Below, piece after piece: positions 19,708-29,084 of a DNA stretch of 64,000 nt. The position numbers were made by a program, and so were the translations under genes. Location of the stretch: contig JAMOPO010000015.1 of the NCBI GenBank assembly GCA_027064425.1, positions 248,001-312,000 of the forward strand, written 5' to 3'. The first letter of the stretch is position 1, and every line of letters starts with the position of its first letter. Under the pieces are notes generated by a model. That model had not been told where the DNA came from. It worked only from the letters and a program-made list of their open reading frames with translations, and made no database searches. Origin of the DNA: Methanobacteriota archaeon (GTDB lineage: Archaea > JAADCQ01 > Methanopyri > Methanopyrales > Methanopyraceae).

Positions 19708-22545
19708 TTGTCGGAGTCCCGTGAGGAGCGGCTGCTGAGGGAGTGGGAGGAGGCGGGGCTGTTCGAGGCGGACCCGGACGAGGAGCGCGAGGCCGTGTTC
19801 ATCACGGTGCCCTATCCGTACCCGTCCGGCTCGATGCACGTGGGACACGCGCGCACGTACCTGGTTCCGGACATTTACGCGCGGTTCAAGCGGATGCAGG
19901 GGTACAACGTCCTGTTCCCGATGGCGTTCCACGTGACGGGCACGCCGGTGGTGGGGATCGCGGAGCGGATCAAGGAGGGTGATGAGGACACGATCCGGCT
20001 GTACCGGGACCTTTACGGGGTGCCGGAGGAGGAGCTGGAGCGGTTCACGGAGCCGGAGGCGATCGTGGAGTACTTCGCGCGCGAGTACGAGGAGAACATG
20101 CGGCGGATGGGCTACGCGATCGACTGGCGGCGGAAGTTCACGACGGTGGACCCGGAGTACCAGTCGTTCATTCGGTGGCAGTACCTGAGGCTGCGTGAGG
20201 AGGGGCTGGTGGCGCGGGGCGAGCATCCGGTCCGATACTGTCCGAACTGCGAGAACCCGGTGGGTGACCACGACCTGCTGGAGGGTGAGGACGCGACGAT
20301 TGAGGAGCTGACGCTCGTGAAGTTCCCGGTCGTGGGCGACGACCTGGTCCTCGTGGCGGCGACGTTCCGGCCGGAGACGCTGTACGGCGTGACGAACGTG
20401 TGGGTGAGGCCGGACGAGGAGTACCTGGTCGTGAAGGTGGACGGGGAGCGGTGGGTGGTCTCGAAGGAGGCCTACCGGAACCTGCGGCACCAGCGGGACG
20501 GGATCGAGAAGGTGGACACGATCCCGGGCGAGGAGCTGGTCGGTGAGCGGGTGAGGAACCCGGTCACGGGCGAGGAGGTCCCGGTCCTGCCGGCGGAGTT
20601 CGTGGACCCGAAGTTCGGGACGGGGATCGTGTACTCGGTCCCGGCTCACGCGCCGGCGGACGCGGCCGCGCTGGAGGATCTGAGGGAGGATCCGTCGGTG
20701 CTGGAGGAGTACGGGGTGGACCCGTCGGTCGTCGAGGAGCTCGAGCCGGTGCAGGTGATCGAGGTGGAGGGGTACGGGAAGTTCCCGGCCTACGACGCGC
20801 TGGAGGAGCACGGGATCGAGTCGCAGACGGACCCGGAGCTGGAGAAGGCGACGCAGGAGGTGTACCGGGCGGAGCTGCACAAGGGCGTGATGGTGGTCGA
20901 CGAGTTCGAGGGCACGCCGGTGCGGGAGGCGCGGGAGGAGATCAAGCCGCGGCTGCTGGACTCGGGCGACGGCGACGTGATGTACGACTTCTCGGAGAAG
21001 CCGGTGATCTGCCGGTGTGGCACGGAGTGCGTGGTCAAGATCCTGAAGGACCAGTGGTTCCTGCGGTACTCGGACCGGGCGTGGAAGGAGCGGGCGCGGG
21101 AGCTGCTGGAGCGGATGGACATCGTGCCGGAGGAGGTGCGGCCGAACTTCGAGGACACGATCGAGTGGTTGGACGACTGGGCGTGCGCGCGTCGGGTGGG
21201 CCTCGGCACGCCGCTGCCTTGGGACGAGGAGTGGATCGTGGAGCCGCTGAGCGACTCGACGATCTACATGGCGTTCTACACGATCGCGCACCGGCTGAAG
21301 GGTAAGGGCGAGCTCCCGCCCGAGGTCTTCGACTACGTGTTCCTGGGCGAGGGTGACCCGGAGGAGATCGCGGAGAAGGCGGGGCTGGACGTCGAGGAGC
21401 TGGAGGGGATGCGGCGGGAGTTCGAGTACTGGTACCCGGTGGACTGGCGGCTGTCGGCGAAGGACCTGGTCACGAATCACCTGACGTTCTTCATCTTCCA
21501 CCACGCGGCGCTGTTCCCGGAGGACAAGTGGCCGAAGGGCATCGTCGTGTTCGGCATGGGGCTGCTCGAGGGCGAGAAGATGAGCTCGTCGAAGGGTAAC
21601 GTGGTGCTGCTCTCGGAGGCGCTGGACGAGTACGGGCCGGACGTGGTGCGGCTGTTCCTCGCGACGTCGGCCGAGCCGTGGCAGGACTTCGACTGGCGGG
21701 ACGAGTACGTCCAGGGCGTGAAGCGGCGGCTGGAGCGGTTCGAGACGCTGGTGAAGGATCACGCGGGAGAGTCAGTCGAGGAGAAGGACGCCGTCGACCG
21801 GTGGTTCCTGAGCGAGTTCGGCCGGGTGATCGAGAAGGCGACGGAGGCGCTGGAGCGGTTCCAGGTGCGGCGGGCGTACAACGAGGCCTTCTATGGCGTC
21901 CTGAAGCTGGTCCGAGACTACGAGCGGATGAAGGGTCACGCGCGGATCGTGGGCGAGATCGTGGAGGACTGGCTCAAGCTGCTGCACCCGGTGATCCCGT
22001 TCACGACGGATTACCTGTGGCGGGAGGTGCTCGGCAACGACTCGTTCCTGCTGGAGGAGGAGTGGCCGGATCCGGAGAAGTACCCGCGGGAGCCGGAGCT
22101 GAGCGTGGCGCGGGAGGTGCTGGACGAGCTCGTGGAGGACGTGAAGGACGTGGAGCGTGTGATCGACGCCGAGCCGGGGTACACGCTGCACGTGTACCTG
22201 GCGCCGAAGTGGCAGTGGGAGGCGCTGAAGCTGGTTCAAGAGGGCAAGGAGTTCGGCGACATCATGTCGGAACTGATGAAGGACGAGGAGCTGAGGAGGA
22301 AGGGGGACGAGGTCGCGAAGGTCGTGCAGGACCTGGTGAAGTCGGACCTGCCGGAGGATGTGGACGTGGAGCGGCTGCGTGAGGTGCTGAGGGAGTTCCT
22401 GGAGGCGGGTGCGAGGCTGCTCGAGCGGTCCACGGGCGCGGCAAAGGTTGTGGTGCACGAGGACGCGGAGGAGGCGCCGGGGCCGGAGGACCGGCGCGCG
22501 GCGGCGAGGCCGCTGAAGCCAGGGATCTGGCTGGAGGAGGGCTAG
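19708..22545 (+). CDS. leuS: Leucyl-tRNA synthetase
   Basis: About 945 aa from the TTG at 19708; a GTG at 19663 would add 15 glycine- and tryptophan-rich residues not expected at this N-terminus. Class I signatures: PSGSMHVGH (HIGH-type, residues 40-47) and EKMSSSKGN (KMSKS, about residue 622). An editing-domain segment with [12 protein letters not shown] and a tryptophan-rich anticodon-binding region are present, and length fits archaeal LeuRS. It charges tRNA-Leu in the cytoplasm. The stop overlaps the convergent Hmd-like gene by four bases. Confidence 0.96.
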   Translation: MSESREERLLREWEEAGLFEADPDEEREAVFITVPYPYPSGSMHVGHARTYLVPDIYARFKRMQGYNVLFPMAFHVTGTPVVGIAERIKEGDEDTIRLYRDLYGVPEEELERFTEPEAIVEYFAREYEENMRRMGYAIDWRRKFTTVDPEYQSFIRWQYLRLREEGLVARGEHPVRYCPNCENPVGDHDLLEGEDATIEELTLVKFPVVGDDLVLVAATFRPETLYGVTNVWVRPDEEYLVVKVDGERWVVSKEAYRNLRHQRDGIEKVDTIPGEELVGERVRNPVTGEEVPVLPAEFVDPKFGTGIVYSVPAHAPADAAALEDLREDPSVLEEYGVDPSVVEELEPVQVIEVEGYGKFPAYDALEEHGIESQTDPELEKATQEVYRAELHKGVMVVDEFEGTPVREAREEIKPRLLDSGDGDVMYDFSEKPVICRCGTECVVKILKDQWFLRYSDRAWKERARELLERMDIVPEEVRPNFEDTIEWLDDWACARRVGLGTPLPWDEEWIVEPLSDSTIYMAFYTIAHRLKGKGELPPEVFDYVFLGEGDPEEIAEKAGLDVEELEGMRREFEYWYPVDWRLSAKDLVTNHLTFFIFHHAALFPEDKWPKGIVVFGMGLLEGEKMSSSKGNVVLLSEALDEYGPDVVRLFLATSAEPWQDFDWRDEYVQGVKRRLERFETLVKDHAGESVEEKDAVDRWFLSEFGRVIEKATEALERFQVRRAYNEAFYGVLKLVRDYERMKGHARIVGEIVEDWLKLLHPVIPFTTDYLWREVLGNDSFLLEEEWPDPEKYPREPELSVAREVLDELVEDVKDVERVIDAEPGYTLHVYLAPKWQWEALKLVQEGKEFGDIMSELMKDEELRRKGDEVAKVVQDLVKSDLPEDVDVERLREVLREFLEAGARLLERSTGAAKVVVHEDAEEAPGPEDRRAAARPLKPGIWLEEG

Positions 22546-23531
22546 GATCCCTTCTTCCGGTACAGCTCCACCCACGCCCTCATCCTCACCGTCTTCCAGC
22601 CGCGCTCCCCGACCAGCTTCGTCACCGCCTCCTGCACCGCGCGGCCCGGCAGCGGCGTGAAGTTCTCTACCGGCTCCCCATCCTGCAGCTCCTCCTCCGA
22701 GATCTCGCCGATCCACGGTTTCATGTTCGAGTACGAGTACTCCATCACCTCCTCGTCCAGCGTGGCGAGCAGGCCGCTGATGCCGCCCTCCTCCACCAGC
22801 GCGGCCAGCGTGTTCAGGACCGTCATCGCCTGCCGGTCGATCATCTCCTGCGGCGCGCCCAGCTCCTTGACCGCGGTGAACTCCTTCAGGGCCTCCACGA
22901 CCCGACGCACCAGCACGACCGACAGGTCGCCCAGGATGTGCACCAGCTCGACCGTGGGCAGCTCGTACACCTTCTTCCCGGTCGACTCCAGCACCGTCTT
23001 CAGCGTCTCGTAGCCCTCTTTCGTGGCCAGCTCGGTCCCGTTGCCCGTCTTGTACGCCGTCAGGTACGCCCTGTGCCCGTCCGTGCCCGGGATACCGGCG
23101 GGGTGCGCGGGCACCACCGAGACGTCGTCCGGGACGCTCAGTCCGGCCTCGAACAGGGCCTCGTGCACCTCGAAGGCGGACGAGGTGCACGTCGGGGCCA
23201 GGACGGCGCCGTCCGAGAGGGCGGGGGCGATCTCCATCACGATCCCGCGGGTGGCGTTGAACGGTGTGAACAACACCACCACGTCCGCGTTCGAGACCGC
23301 TTGGGCGTCGTCGTCCGTCAGCTCGACGCCCGCGTCCACGACCCGGTCGACGTGCTCCGGGTCCTGCTCGTCCAGGTTCGGGTCGGACAGCACCACGTCG
23401 TGTCCCGCCTCCGCGAACTCGATCGCCATGGCGGCTCCGCCGAAGGGAGGCTCACCACCCAACTTCTCCTGCGCTCCGATCCGCTCGTACAGCTCCTGGT
23501 CGCCGAACCCCAGCACGGCCACCGTCGCCAA
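22542..23531 (-). CDS. Hmd paralog (HmdII-like, iron-guanylylpyridinol family)
   Basis: 329 aa. An N-terminal Rossmann fold ([17 protein letters not shown]) and the Hmd order of motifs are present: C115 in APTCTSSAF aligns with the iron-binding Cys of Hmd (HACTIP in M. jannaschii), followed by HPAGIPG matching HPGCVPE. The catalytic His of true Hmd near the N-terminus (CYRTHAA) is not present, so this is an Hmd paralog rather than the H2-forming methylene-H4MPT dehydrogenase. An M. jannaschii Hmd paralog has been reported to associate with aminoacyl-tRNA synthetases; the convergent overlap with leuS is notable in that light but not evidence of function. Confidence 0.85.
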   Translation of the reverse strand: MATVAVLGFGDQELYERIGAQEKLGGEPPFGGAAMAIEFAEAGHDVVLSDPNLDEQDPEHVDRVVDAGVELTDDDAQAVSNADVVVLFTPFNATRGIVMEIAPALSDGAVLAPTCTSSAFEVHEALFEAGLSVPDDVSVVPAHPAGIPGTDGHRAYLTAYKTGNGTELATKEGYETLKTVLESTGKKVYELPTVELVHILGDLSVVLVRRVVEALKEFTAVKELGAPQEMIDRQAMTVLNTLAALVEEGGISGLLATLDEEVMEYSYSNMKPWIGEISEEELQDGEPVENFTPLPGRAVQEAVTKLVGERGWKTVRMRAWVELYRKKGS

Positions 23532-23580
23532 GCCCGTGGCCCCCGGCGGTCCCGGCCTGATGTCCGGAAACGCGCGAGTG

Positions 23581-23597
23581 CTAAGATCTCTTAAGTG
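23581..23597 (-). promoter_or_regulatory. Putative promoter/operator of the Hmd-like gene
   Basis: GCTAAGATCTCTTAAGT is AT-rich and nearly self-complementary (CTAAGA / TCTTAAG), 50-66 nt upstream of the start at 23531. It may contain the TATA element and a regulator site. The rest of 23598-23675 shows no gene. Confidence 0.35.
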
Positions 23598-23675
23598 TGC
23601 GCATTCGCCCGTAGTCTAACGGCAATCGACTTCCGGCACCCGATGGCCGGTACTCTAGACGTACCGCCGGTACCG

Positions 23676-25151
23676 TCAGCGCCGCCCGCCGCGCGAGAGC
23701 GGCTCCGACACGAGCTCTGACAGCGGGTCCCCGTGGACGAACTCACCGGCGGCCCGCCGGAGCTCCGGGTCGGAGGTTAGCGCCTCGGCGAGCTCCGCAC
23801 CCGTCAGGATACGGACCTTGCCGGCGGAAGCCCGGGCGAGGTCCTTCCCGAACCCGTGGGAGATTAGCGTGTGCTCGTCCGCCCCCTCGAGCCGCCCGAG
23901 CAGGTCCTCCGGTCGGACGAACTTCCGCTCCGCGGCGGTGGCCAGTGAGCCGTCCTCCTCGACCCAGAACCGATCGTGGGCCCGGAAGAACCCGACGACG
24001 CGGTCCTCCCGGACCCAGGCGGGTGGCCCCTCCCGCCACTCCAGCTCCGGGAGTCGCTTGTGCTCGAACTCGAGCAGGATGTAACCTCTCTCCTCCTTAG
24101 AGTCCCGGGCGACGAACCAGCGTCGGACCTCGAAGCCCTCGTTCTCGAGGACGTTGCGCAGGCTCCGCGCGGTCTTCTCGAGCTGCGGCCAGTAGATGTC
24201 CTCCACCTCGTCCGGCAGCGTGACCTCGATGCCGACCACGTAGGCTGGATACTCGCGGAGCCAGCGCTCGAGCTCCTCGCGGTCGACCTCGGGTGGCTCT
24301 ACGCCGTCAAAGTACCGCATCGAGGGCTCCTGAAGGAACGCCTTGGCGGCGAGGATGAACCTCGTCAGCTGGCGCTTGGAGAGGGCGGCCGCCACGTTCC
24401 GCTCCGGGTCAACGGGATCTAGGACGATCAGTGCGGGGTCCTGGTCCTCGAACTGCTCGCGCACCTCGTCGTAGTCGGAGTACTCCTCGCCGACGAAGCC
24501 GGCGGGGTCGATCACGTACCCGGGCCGCCACTCCCGGGCGGCGGCCCTGAGGACGTCCTCGAAGGAGCCGTAGTGAATGACGAGCAGCTCGCAGAGGTAG
24601 CCGGAGAACCCTTTGACCCGGACCTCCGCGCCGTAAGCGCCGATGCCGCGCGTGAAGGCTTTGAGGAGGCGGGCCTCGGCGGGCTCCTCGAGGTGCTCCT
24701 TCACGTAACGGTTATGGTGCGGGGTGCGGTCGACGGGCGTGATGACCTCACCCGGCTCGGTGTCGTAGCAGGGGACGATGTCCACCTCGAACTCCCGGCC
24801 GCCGTGCTCGACGTCACCGCTGATGTAGGGGTGGTGAGCGTACTCGCGCCGCGGCTCGCCACCGAGCTCTCGGATCACCTCCTCACCGATCCGCAAGGTG
24901 GTCTCCACGATGTCGTCCAGGTCGAGGTCCTTCGGGAACACGCAGAAGACGTCGACGTCGGAGGCGCCGGGGAGCCAGGTGTCCCGGGCGACGGAGCCGA
25001 TGAGCTCGGCGCGGGCGTCCGGACACTCCTCCTCGAGCCGCTCCGCGACGAGGTCTCGGACCCGTTCGGCGAACCCCTCGACCAGCTCGCGCTCGTCCTC
25101 GTCGGGGGTGTAGCGCTCGCGGGCCTCGCGGAGCACGTCCTCGAGCGTCAA
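23676..25151 (-). CDS. cca: CCA-adding tRNA nucleotidyltransferase (class I)
   Basis: 491 aa. The nucleotidyltransferase signature GSVARDTWLPGASDVDVF lies near residues 50-67 and a third acidic strand (REFEVDIVPCYD) follows, as in archaeal class I CCA enzymes, which repair or add the tRNA 3' CCA. Length fits. The TTG start has GGAGGTGG upstream and overlaps the thpR stop, so the two are translationally coupled. All three tRNA genes in this window already encode CCA, so its main role here would be repair. Confidence 0.93.
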   Translation of the reverse strand: MTLEDVLREARERYTPDEDERELVEGFAERVRDLVAERLEEECPDARAELIGSVARDTWLPGASDVDVFCVFPKDLDLDDIVETTLRIGEEVIRELGGEPRREYAHHPYISGDVEHGGREFEVDIVPCYDTEPGEVITPVDRTPHHNRYVKEHLEEPAEARLLKAFTRGIGAYGAEVRVKGFSGYLCELLVIHYGSFEDVLRAAAREWRPGYVIDPAGFVGEEYSDYDEVREQFEDQDPALIVLDPVDPERNVAAALSKRQLTRFILAAKAFLQEPSMRYFDGVEPPEVDREELERWLREYPAYVVGIEVTLPDEVEDIYWPQLEKTARSLRNVLENEGFEVRRWFVARDSKEERGYILLEFEHKRLPELEWREGPPAWVREDRVVGFFRAHDRFWVEEDGSLATAAERKFVRPEDLLGRLEGADEHTLISHGFGKDLARASAGKVRILTGAELAEALTSDPELRRAAGEFVHGDPLSELVSEPLSRGGRR

Positions 25152-25714
25152 AGCTCCACCTCCTCGACGGTGTGGTACTCCGGACCCTCGGGCCGGAGGA
25201 TGCTCTTCTTGAGGCGGATGGAGGTGACCTCAACGTCGCCCACCTCGACGCTGGAGAGCTCCCGGATCACCTCGACCAGCTGCGCCTTGTTGCGGCCGCT
25301 GCGGACGCGGGCGACGGTTACGTGCGGCACGAACTCACGGTTCTCGCGGCGGAACCCGCGCCGGCCGAGCTCATCCTCGAGCACGGCGGCCATGGTCTTG
25401 GTCTCGTCGGCGCCCTCGTCGACGCCCACCCACACGACGCGGATGTGGCGGATGTCGGGGAAGACCCCGAGGCCCTTAAGCCGCATGGTGAAGGGTTCCA
25501 CGGCGTCCGCGGCCTTCTCCATGGCCTCGACAACCTCGGGCACTCGGGACTCGGGGATGTTGCCCAAGAACTTGAGAGTCAGGTGCACGTTCTCAGGCTC
25601 GACGAGCTTGAGGTCGGCCCCGGAGGCCTTGAGCCGGTCCTGGATCTCAAGGATTCGATCGATCACGTCCTCATCTTCGATGTCGATTGAGATGAACGCG
25701 CGGAACTCCGACAC
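25148..25714 (-). CDS. thpR: RNA 2',3'-cyclic phosphodiesterase (LigT/ThpR)
   Basis: 188 aa with both catalytic H-x-T/S-x motifs of the 2H phosphoesterase superfamily: HLTL in VHLTLKFLG (about residue 43) and HVTV in VPHVTVARV (about residue 126). These enzymes open 2',3'-cyclic phosphates at RNA ends and can join tRNA halves in vitro. Overlap with cca suggests a small RNA-end-processing operon. GTG start, 15 nt from the divergent AAA ATPase gene. Confidence 0.92.
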   Translation of the reverse strand: MSEFRAFISIDIEDEDVIDRILEIQDRLKASGADLKLVEPENVHLTLKFLGNIPESRVPEVVEAMEKAADAVEPFTMRLKGLGVFPDIRHIRVVWVGVDEGADETKTMAAVLEDELGRRGFRRENREFVPHVTVARVRSGRNKAQLVEVIRELSSVEVGDVEVTSIRLKKSILRPEGPEYHTVEEVEL

Positions 25715-25729
25715 GGGGGCCTTCCCCCG

Positions 25730-26854
25730 ATGAAACGTTATTACCGCCGCGACCCGGACGAGCTGGGGGAAGAGGGGTCAGGGGGGCTCGGCGTCCCGGG
25801 ACCTCAGAACCCAGTGCCGGACGCGAAGCTCGTGGAGTTAAAACCGTTGGGCTACCCCATCCGGGAGCCCGGCATGGGTAAGGAGGTCATCGTCGACTCA
25901 TACGAGGCGTTCAACGCGTACGCCCGGGAGCAGTGGCTGGGGGAGGTCGTGAAGGAGGGGATGATTCTCTTCGACACGGGCGTCGTGCACAGCTACGCGT
26001 TCAAGGTCGTGCGGGTCGTTCCCTCCGGCGTGGGCCGGATCACGGCCAACACCAAGTTCGTGCTCCGGATGCGGTTCGACGAGGACCGGATGGAGGTGCC
26101 CAAGATCACCCTGGACGATATCGTGGGCCACGAGGAGATCAAGCGCGCCTGCCGGCTGCTGGTTCAGTACCTGAAGAACCCGGAGGAGCTAGAGGAGTGG
26201 GCTCCCAAGACGGTGCTCTTCTACGGGCCAACGGGCACGGGCAAGACCCGGACGGCGAAGGCCGTCGCGGGCGAGGCTAAGGTCCCGCTCCTACGGCTTA
26301 ACGCGGCCGAGCTGCTGGGCAAGTACGTGGGCGAGGCCAGCGAGCGCATCAAGCGGGCGTTCAAGCGGGCGCGGGAGACCGCCCCGTGCGTCCTCTTCGT
26401 GGACGAGATCGACGCGCTGGGCCTGGACCGGCGTTACCAGGAGCTCCGGGGCGACGTGGTGGAGAGCGTCAACTCGCTCCTGACGAACCTGGACCGGCTG
26501 AAGGAAAAGGCGGAGGGCGTCCTGTTCATCGCGGCCACGAACCACCCGGACCTGCTCGACCCGGCCCTGAAGAACCGGTTCGAGTACGAGCTGGAGTTCC
26601 AGCCACCGGACCGGAAGGAGCGCGAGGAGCTGGTCCGGTACTACGCGAAGAAGCTGCCGCTGCCCCTTAAGGTGGACCCGGCCTACATCGCGGCCAAGAC
26701 CGCGGGCATGTCGCACCGGGAGATCAAGGAGCGAGTGCTCAAGCGGGCGCTGCTCGAGGCGATGAGGGAGGGCGCCGACGCGATCGAGAAGGAGCACGTG
26801 CGGCGCGTGCTGAGGGAGGAGAAGAGAGGGAAGCGGCAGGTGTACCACGGCTAG
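25730..26854 (+). CDS. Single-domain AAA ATPase, archaeal
   Basis: 374 aa. After a 125-residue N-terminal domain comes one AAA module: Walker A GPTGTGKT, Walker B VLFVDEID, and a second region of homology with ATNHPDLLDPALKNRF. C-terminal helical lid. It resembles the MJ1494-type archaeal AAA proteins, related to the Cdc48/proteasome ATPase group but with a distinct N-domain; substrate unknown. Divergent from thpR and convergent with selD. Confidence 0.85.
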   Translation: MKRYYRRDPDELGEEGSGGLGVPGPQNPVPDAKLVELKPLGYPIREPGMGKEVIVDSYEAFNAYAREQWLGEVVKEGMILFDTGVVHSYAFKVVRVVPSGVGRITANTKFVLRMRFDEDRMEVPKITLDDIVGHEEIKRACRLLVQYLKNPEELEEWAPKTVLFYGPTGTGKTRTAKAVAGEAKVPLLRLNAAELLGKYVGEASERIKRAFKRARETAPCVLFVDEIDALGLDRRYQELRGDVVESVNSLLTNLDRLKEKAEGVLFIAATNHPDLLDPALKNRFEYELEFQPPDRKEREELVRYYAKKLPLPLKVDPAYIAAKTAGMSHREIKERVLKRALLEAMREGADAIEKEHVRRVLREEKRGKRQVYHG

Positions 26855-26877
26855 CCCGCCGCGTGCGCGGGCCCATC

Positions 26878-26914
26878 CCCCGCCGGGTCCCCAGGGCGGG
26901 GTTCCCCGGCGGGG
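26878..26914 (-). promoter_or_regulatory. SECIS element in the selD 3' UTR
   Basis: Begins at the first base after the selD stop. On the minus strand a perfect 10-bp stem (CCCCGCCGGG / CCCGGCGGGG) is followed by an asymmetric internal loop, GAA on the 5' side and A on the 3' side, then a 4-bp CCCC/GGGG stem and a 5-nt loop. This is the archaeal SECIS consensus, and archaeal SECIS elements sit in 3' UTRs. It also lies antisense between two converging genes and could help terminate them. Confidence 0.88.
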
Positions 26915-27925
26915 TCATCGGGGGTAGTCCTCCACCTCCTCAAGCTCACCGTCCACCGTCACACCCTCGCCGCGCTCGATCCTGCCCACCCGCCGGTACC
27001 ACACGCCCCGCTCCTCGAACGCCTCCTCCAGCTCCCCGGCCCGCTCCTCCGGCACCGCCACCAGCAGCCCGCCGGCGGTCTCCGCCGACTCGCCTCGATC
27101 AAGACCGTACCCCAGCGCGCTCGAAACCTCCTGCATGCCGGGGATCACCGGCAGTCGCTCGATGACCACCCGCACGCCGCTCCGCTCGGCGATCTCCTTC
27201 GCGTGTCCCCTGAGCCCGAACCCGGTAACGTCCGTCATCGCCGTCGCCCCGGCCTCCAGCGCCGCCTCCGCTGCGTCCAACAGCGGCTCCGTCATGATCT
27301 CCACCGCGATCTCCTCCACCCGCTCGACGTCCAGGTGCCCAAACATCGACTCCCGCGCGTCCTCCGGCATCCGCAGCAGCGCCATCGCCGGCTGCGTGCC
27401 CAGCGGCTTGGTCAGGTACAGCACGTCGCCCGGCCGTGCGCCCTCCGTCGTCACGTACCGCTCCGCGAACCCCGTTACGCTGCCCCCGAGGATCGGCCAC
27501 GGGTTCACGATCGTGTGCCCACCGACCACCGGCGCATCCACCTCGCGGCACTGGTCGGCGAATCCCTGAAGCATCCTCCGCGCGTCCTCCTCCGGCAGCT
27601 CCTTCGGGAACCCTGAGATCACCAGGACCGAGAGGACCTCGGTGGCGCCCATCGCGAAGACGTCGTTCAGCGAGTTATTGGCTGCGATGCGCCCCTGGAC
27701 GTACGGATCCGGGTGGATTGGCGTGAAGAAGTCCAGCGACTGGACGATGTAGCCACCGTTCACCCGGACGACCGCCGCGTCGTCACCGACGCCCACCTCG
27801 ACCCGCTCGCCCTCTTCCGGCAGGTCCACGCCCTCCAAGAGCTCCTCCAGATCTCCCTGAGGCAGCTTACAGGCTCACCCGTGCAGCTCGACCATCTCCA
27901 CCAGGTTCTTCCTCTTCCCGCTCAC
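26915..27925 (-). CDS. selD: Selenophosphate synthase with in-frame UGA (selenocysteine)
   Basis: About 336 aa with one selenocysteine. The ordinary open frame starts only at 27838, but the same frame continues upstream through a UGA into [15 protein letters not shown], the conserved SelD active site where Sec (or Cys) and the following Lys act. Downstream VGDDAAVV and [10 protein letters not shown] are AIRS-family ATP-binding motifs. It makes selenophosphate from ATP and selenide. I use GTG 27925 (17th residue = Sec); an in-frame TTG at 27979 next to GGAGGTGA is an alternative giving 18 more residues. The SECIS follows the stop directly; PSTK lies at the window end. Confidence 0.92.
27875..27877 (-). 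other. UGA selenocysteine codon of selD
   Basis: TGA in frame between GGG (Gly) and GCC-TGT-AAG (Ala-Cys-Lys), exactly at the redox position of SelD. A SECIS element is present in the 3' UTR. Confidence 0.9.
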
Positions 27926-28038
27926 GGTTCGGTGCCCCTCGACGTGAGCCTCCGGCCCCACGGAAGTCGGTTGCTCCAAGTCACCTCCATGCTCACCGAG
28001 GATCTCAATGGAAAGACATTACGTTCCGGTAAGTAATC

Positions 28039-28060
28039 TCCGAATTCGGAAAGTTTATTT
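28039..28060. promoter_or_regulatory. 12-bp palindrome next to a TATA-like sequence
   Basis: TCCGAATTCGGA (28039-28050) is a perfect palindrome directly followed by AAGTTTATTT. It lies between divergent selD and the small membrane-protein gene, so it may be an operator plus TATA box for one or both. Confidence 0.45.
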
Positions 28061-28148
28061 GCCCTGAGTGTGGGTGCGGCACCCAATTCCTCGTGATCGG
28101 AACCGGGGGGTGGTTCTCACGGTGCCCGGGATGGGGGAGCGGGGAGGG

Positions 28149-28349
28149 ATGATGCTGGACATCCTCCTGATGTCCGCGGCCATGGTTCTCATGACGGCGC
28201 TGACCGTCACGCTGATGCTCAAGGCGGCGAGCCACGCCGGCCACGCAGCCACCACCATGGCCGGTTCCGCGGCGTCCATCGCCTCGGAGCGCGCCGTCGG
28301 AATGTGGGAGTCGCTCGCCCAGGAGTTTCCACCCGGTCCGGGTCAGTGA
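28149..28349 (+). CDS. Small single-pass membrane protein, unrecognised
   Basis: 66 aa from ATG 28149 (GGGGAGGG lies immediately upstream; ATG 28131 is an in-frame alternative with better spacing for earlier purines). One hydrophobic helix (ILLMSAAMVLMTALTVTLML) near the N-terminus, then an Ala/His-rich amphipathic tail. No family recognised. Promoter-like DNA with a palindrome lies about 90 nt upstream. Converges on thyA with no gap. Confidence 0.5.
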   Translation: MMLDILLMSAAMVLMTALTVTLMLKAASHAGHAATTMAGSAASIASERAVGMWESLAQEFPPGPGQ

Positions 28350-28976
28350 TCACAGATCCTCCAAGTCCTCCTCGTACACGTGCGCGTTCGAGGCGTACAC
28401 CGTGAGGGTGGTGGGTTCCAACCCCACTCGCTCCGCCACGCGCTCCTGCAACCTCCTCAGCGCTATCACGTTCGCGACCAGCGCCTTCCCGACGTCCCAG
28501 GATCGGTAGAAGGCGTGGATCTCCAGCCCGTTATCGCCGTCCGACTGCAGCTGCAAGGACACGAGGCACGGCACCTCCTCCTCTTCCAGGTCCCGGCCCG
28601 GGTCCCAGGTGACGGCCACCGCGCGCCGAGTCTCCGGGGCCTCCTTTAGCCGCTCCGCGAGTCCCTCGACCTGATCCACCCCGAAGTGCCTTCGCAGCCG
28701 GTTCCCGTAGGTGTACTCGAACCCGCGCAGCTCCGGGTCCAGCAGCTGATCCTCGTACTCTCGGATGGCCCCCTCGTCCAGCGGGTAATCTTCCGGCACC
28801 TCGAACGCGCCCTCGCCCTCCGGCTCGAGGTGCGCTACCAGCCCCCGGACCTCGCGCACGGGACCGCGTTCCCGCTCGGCCCGCTCGCCCTTTACCTTCA
28901 CCTCCGTGACCGCGCGCCGCCAGACCTGCTCCACCGTCCTGCCTCGCACCACCACGGGGCGCTTGGGCCCGAGCAA
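28350..28976 (-). CDS. thyA: Archaeal thymidylate synthase (ThyA type)
   Basis: 208 aa, shorter than bacterial ThyA (about 264) as usual for methanogens. Catalytic Cys in VPCLVSLQLQ; the RSWDVGKALVANV block matches the RxxD...N substrate-binding segment, and NAHVYEED matches the NxHlY segment near the C-terminus. It methylates dUMP to dTMP; in methanogens the C1 donor is thought to be methylene-tetrahydromethanopterin rather than folate. Monocistronic or leading into nothing downstream; convergent with the small membrane protein gene. Confidence 0.88.
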   Translation of the reverse strand: MLGPKRPVVVRGRTVEQVWRRAVTEVKVKGERAERERGPVREVRGLVAHLEPEGEGAFEVPEDYPLDEGAIREYEDQLLDPELRGFEYTYGNRLRRHFGVDQVEGLAERLKEAPETRRAVAVTWDPGRDLEEEEVPCLVSLQLQSDGDNGLEIHAFYRSWDVGKALVANVIALRRLQERVAERVGLEPTTLTVYASNAHVYEEDLEDL

Positions 28977-29084
28977 TCACCTCCCCCCGACCGGCGCCCG
29001 GCCGCGGGTGAGGGCTCCGATGTACCTCCCGATTGTTACGGGCTTCAAAACGATTCGCGGGAAGAAGGGCGGGGGCGCGTGAGC

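Noticed and set aside
19525-21762. Long minus-strand open frame over leuS
   Set aside because: Antisense shadow; leuS has all class I signatures on the plus strand.
23608-23665. tRNA-like wording (GCCCGTAGTCTAACGGCAATCG) upstream of cca
   Set aside because: No T arm with GGTTCAAATCC and no pairing acceptor stem.
29034-29052. Near copy of the tRNA-downstream 19-nt element between thyA and pdxS
   Set aside because: One arm mismatch and no tRNA beside it; kept only as a comparison in the findings.
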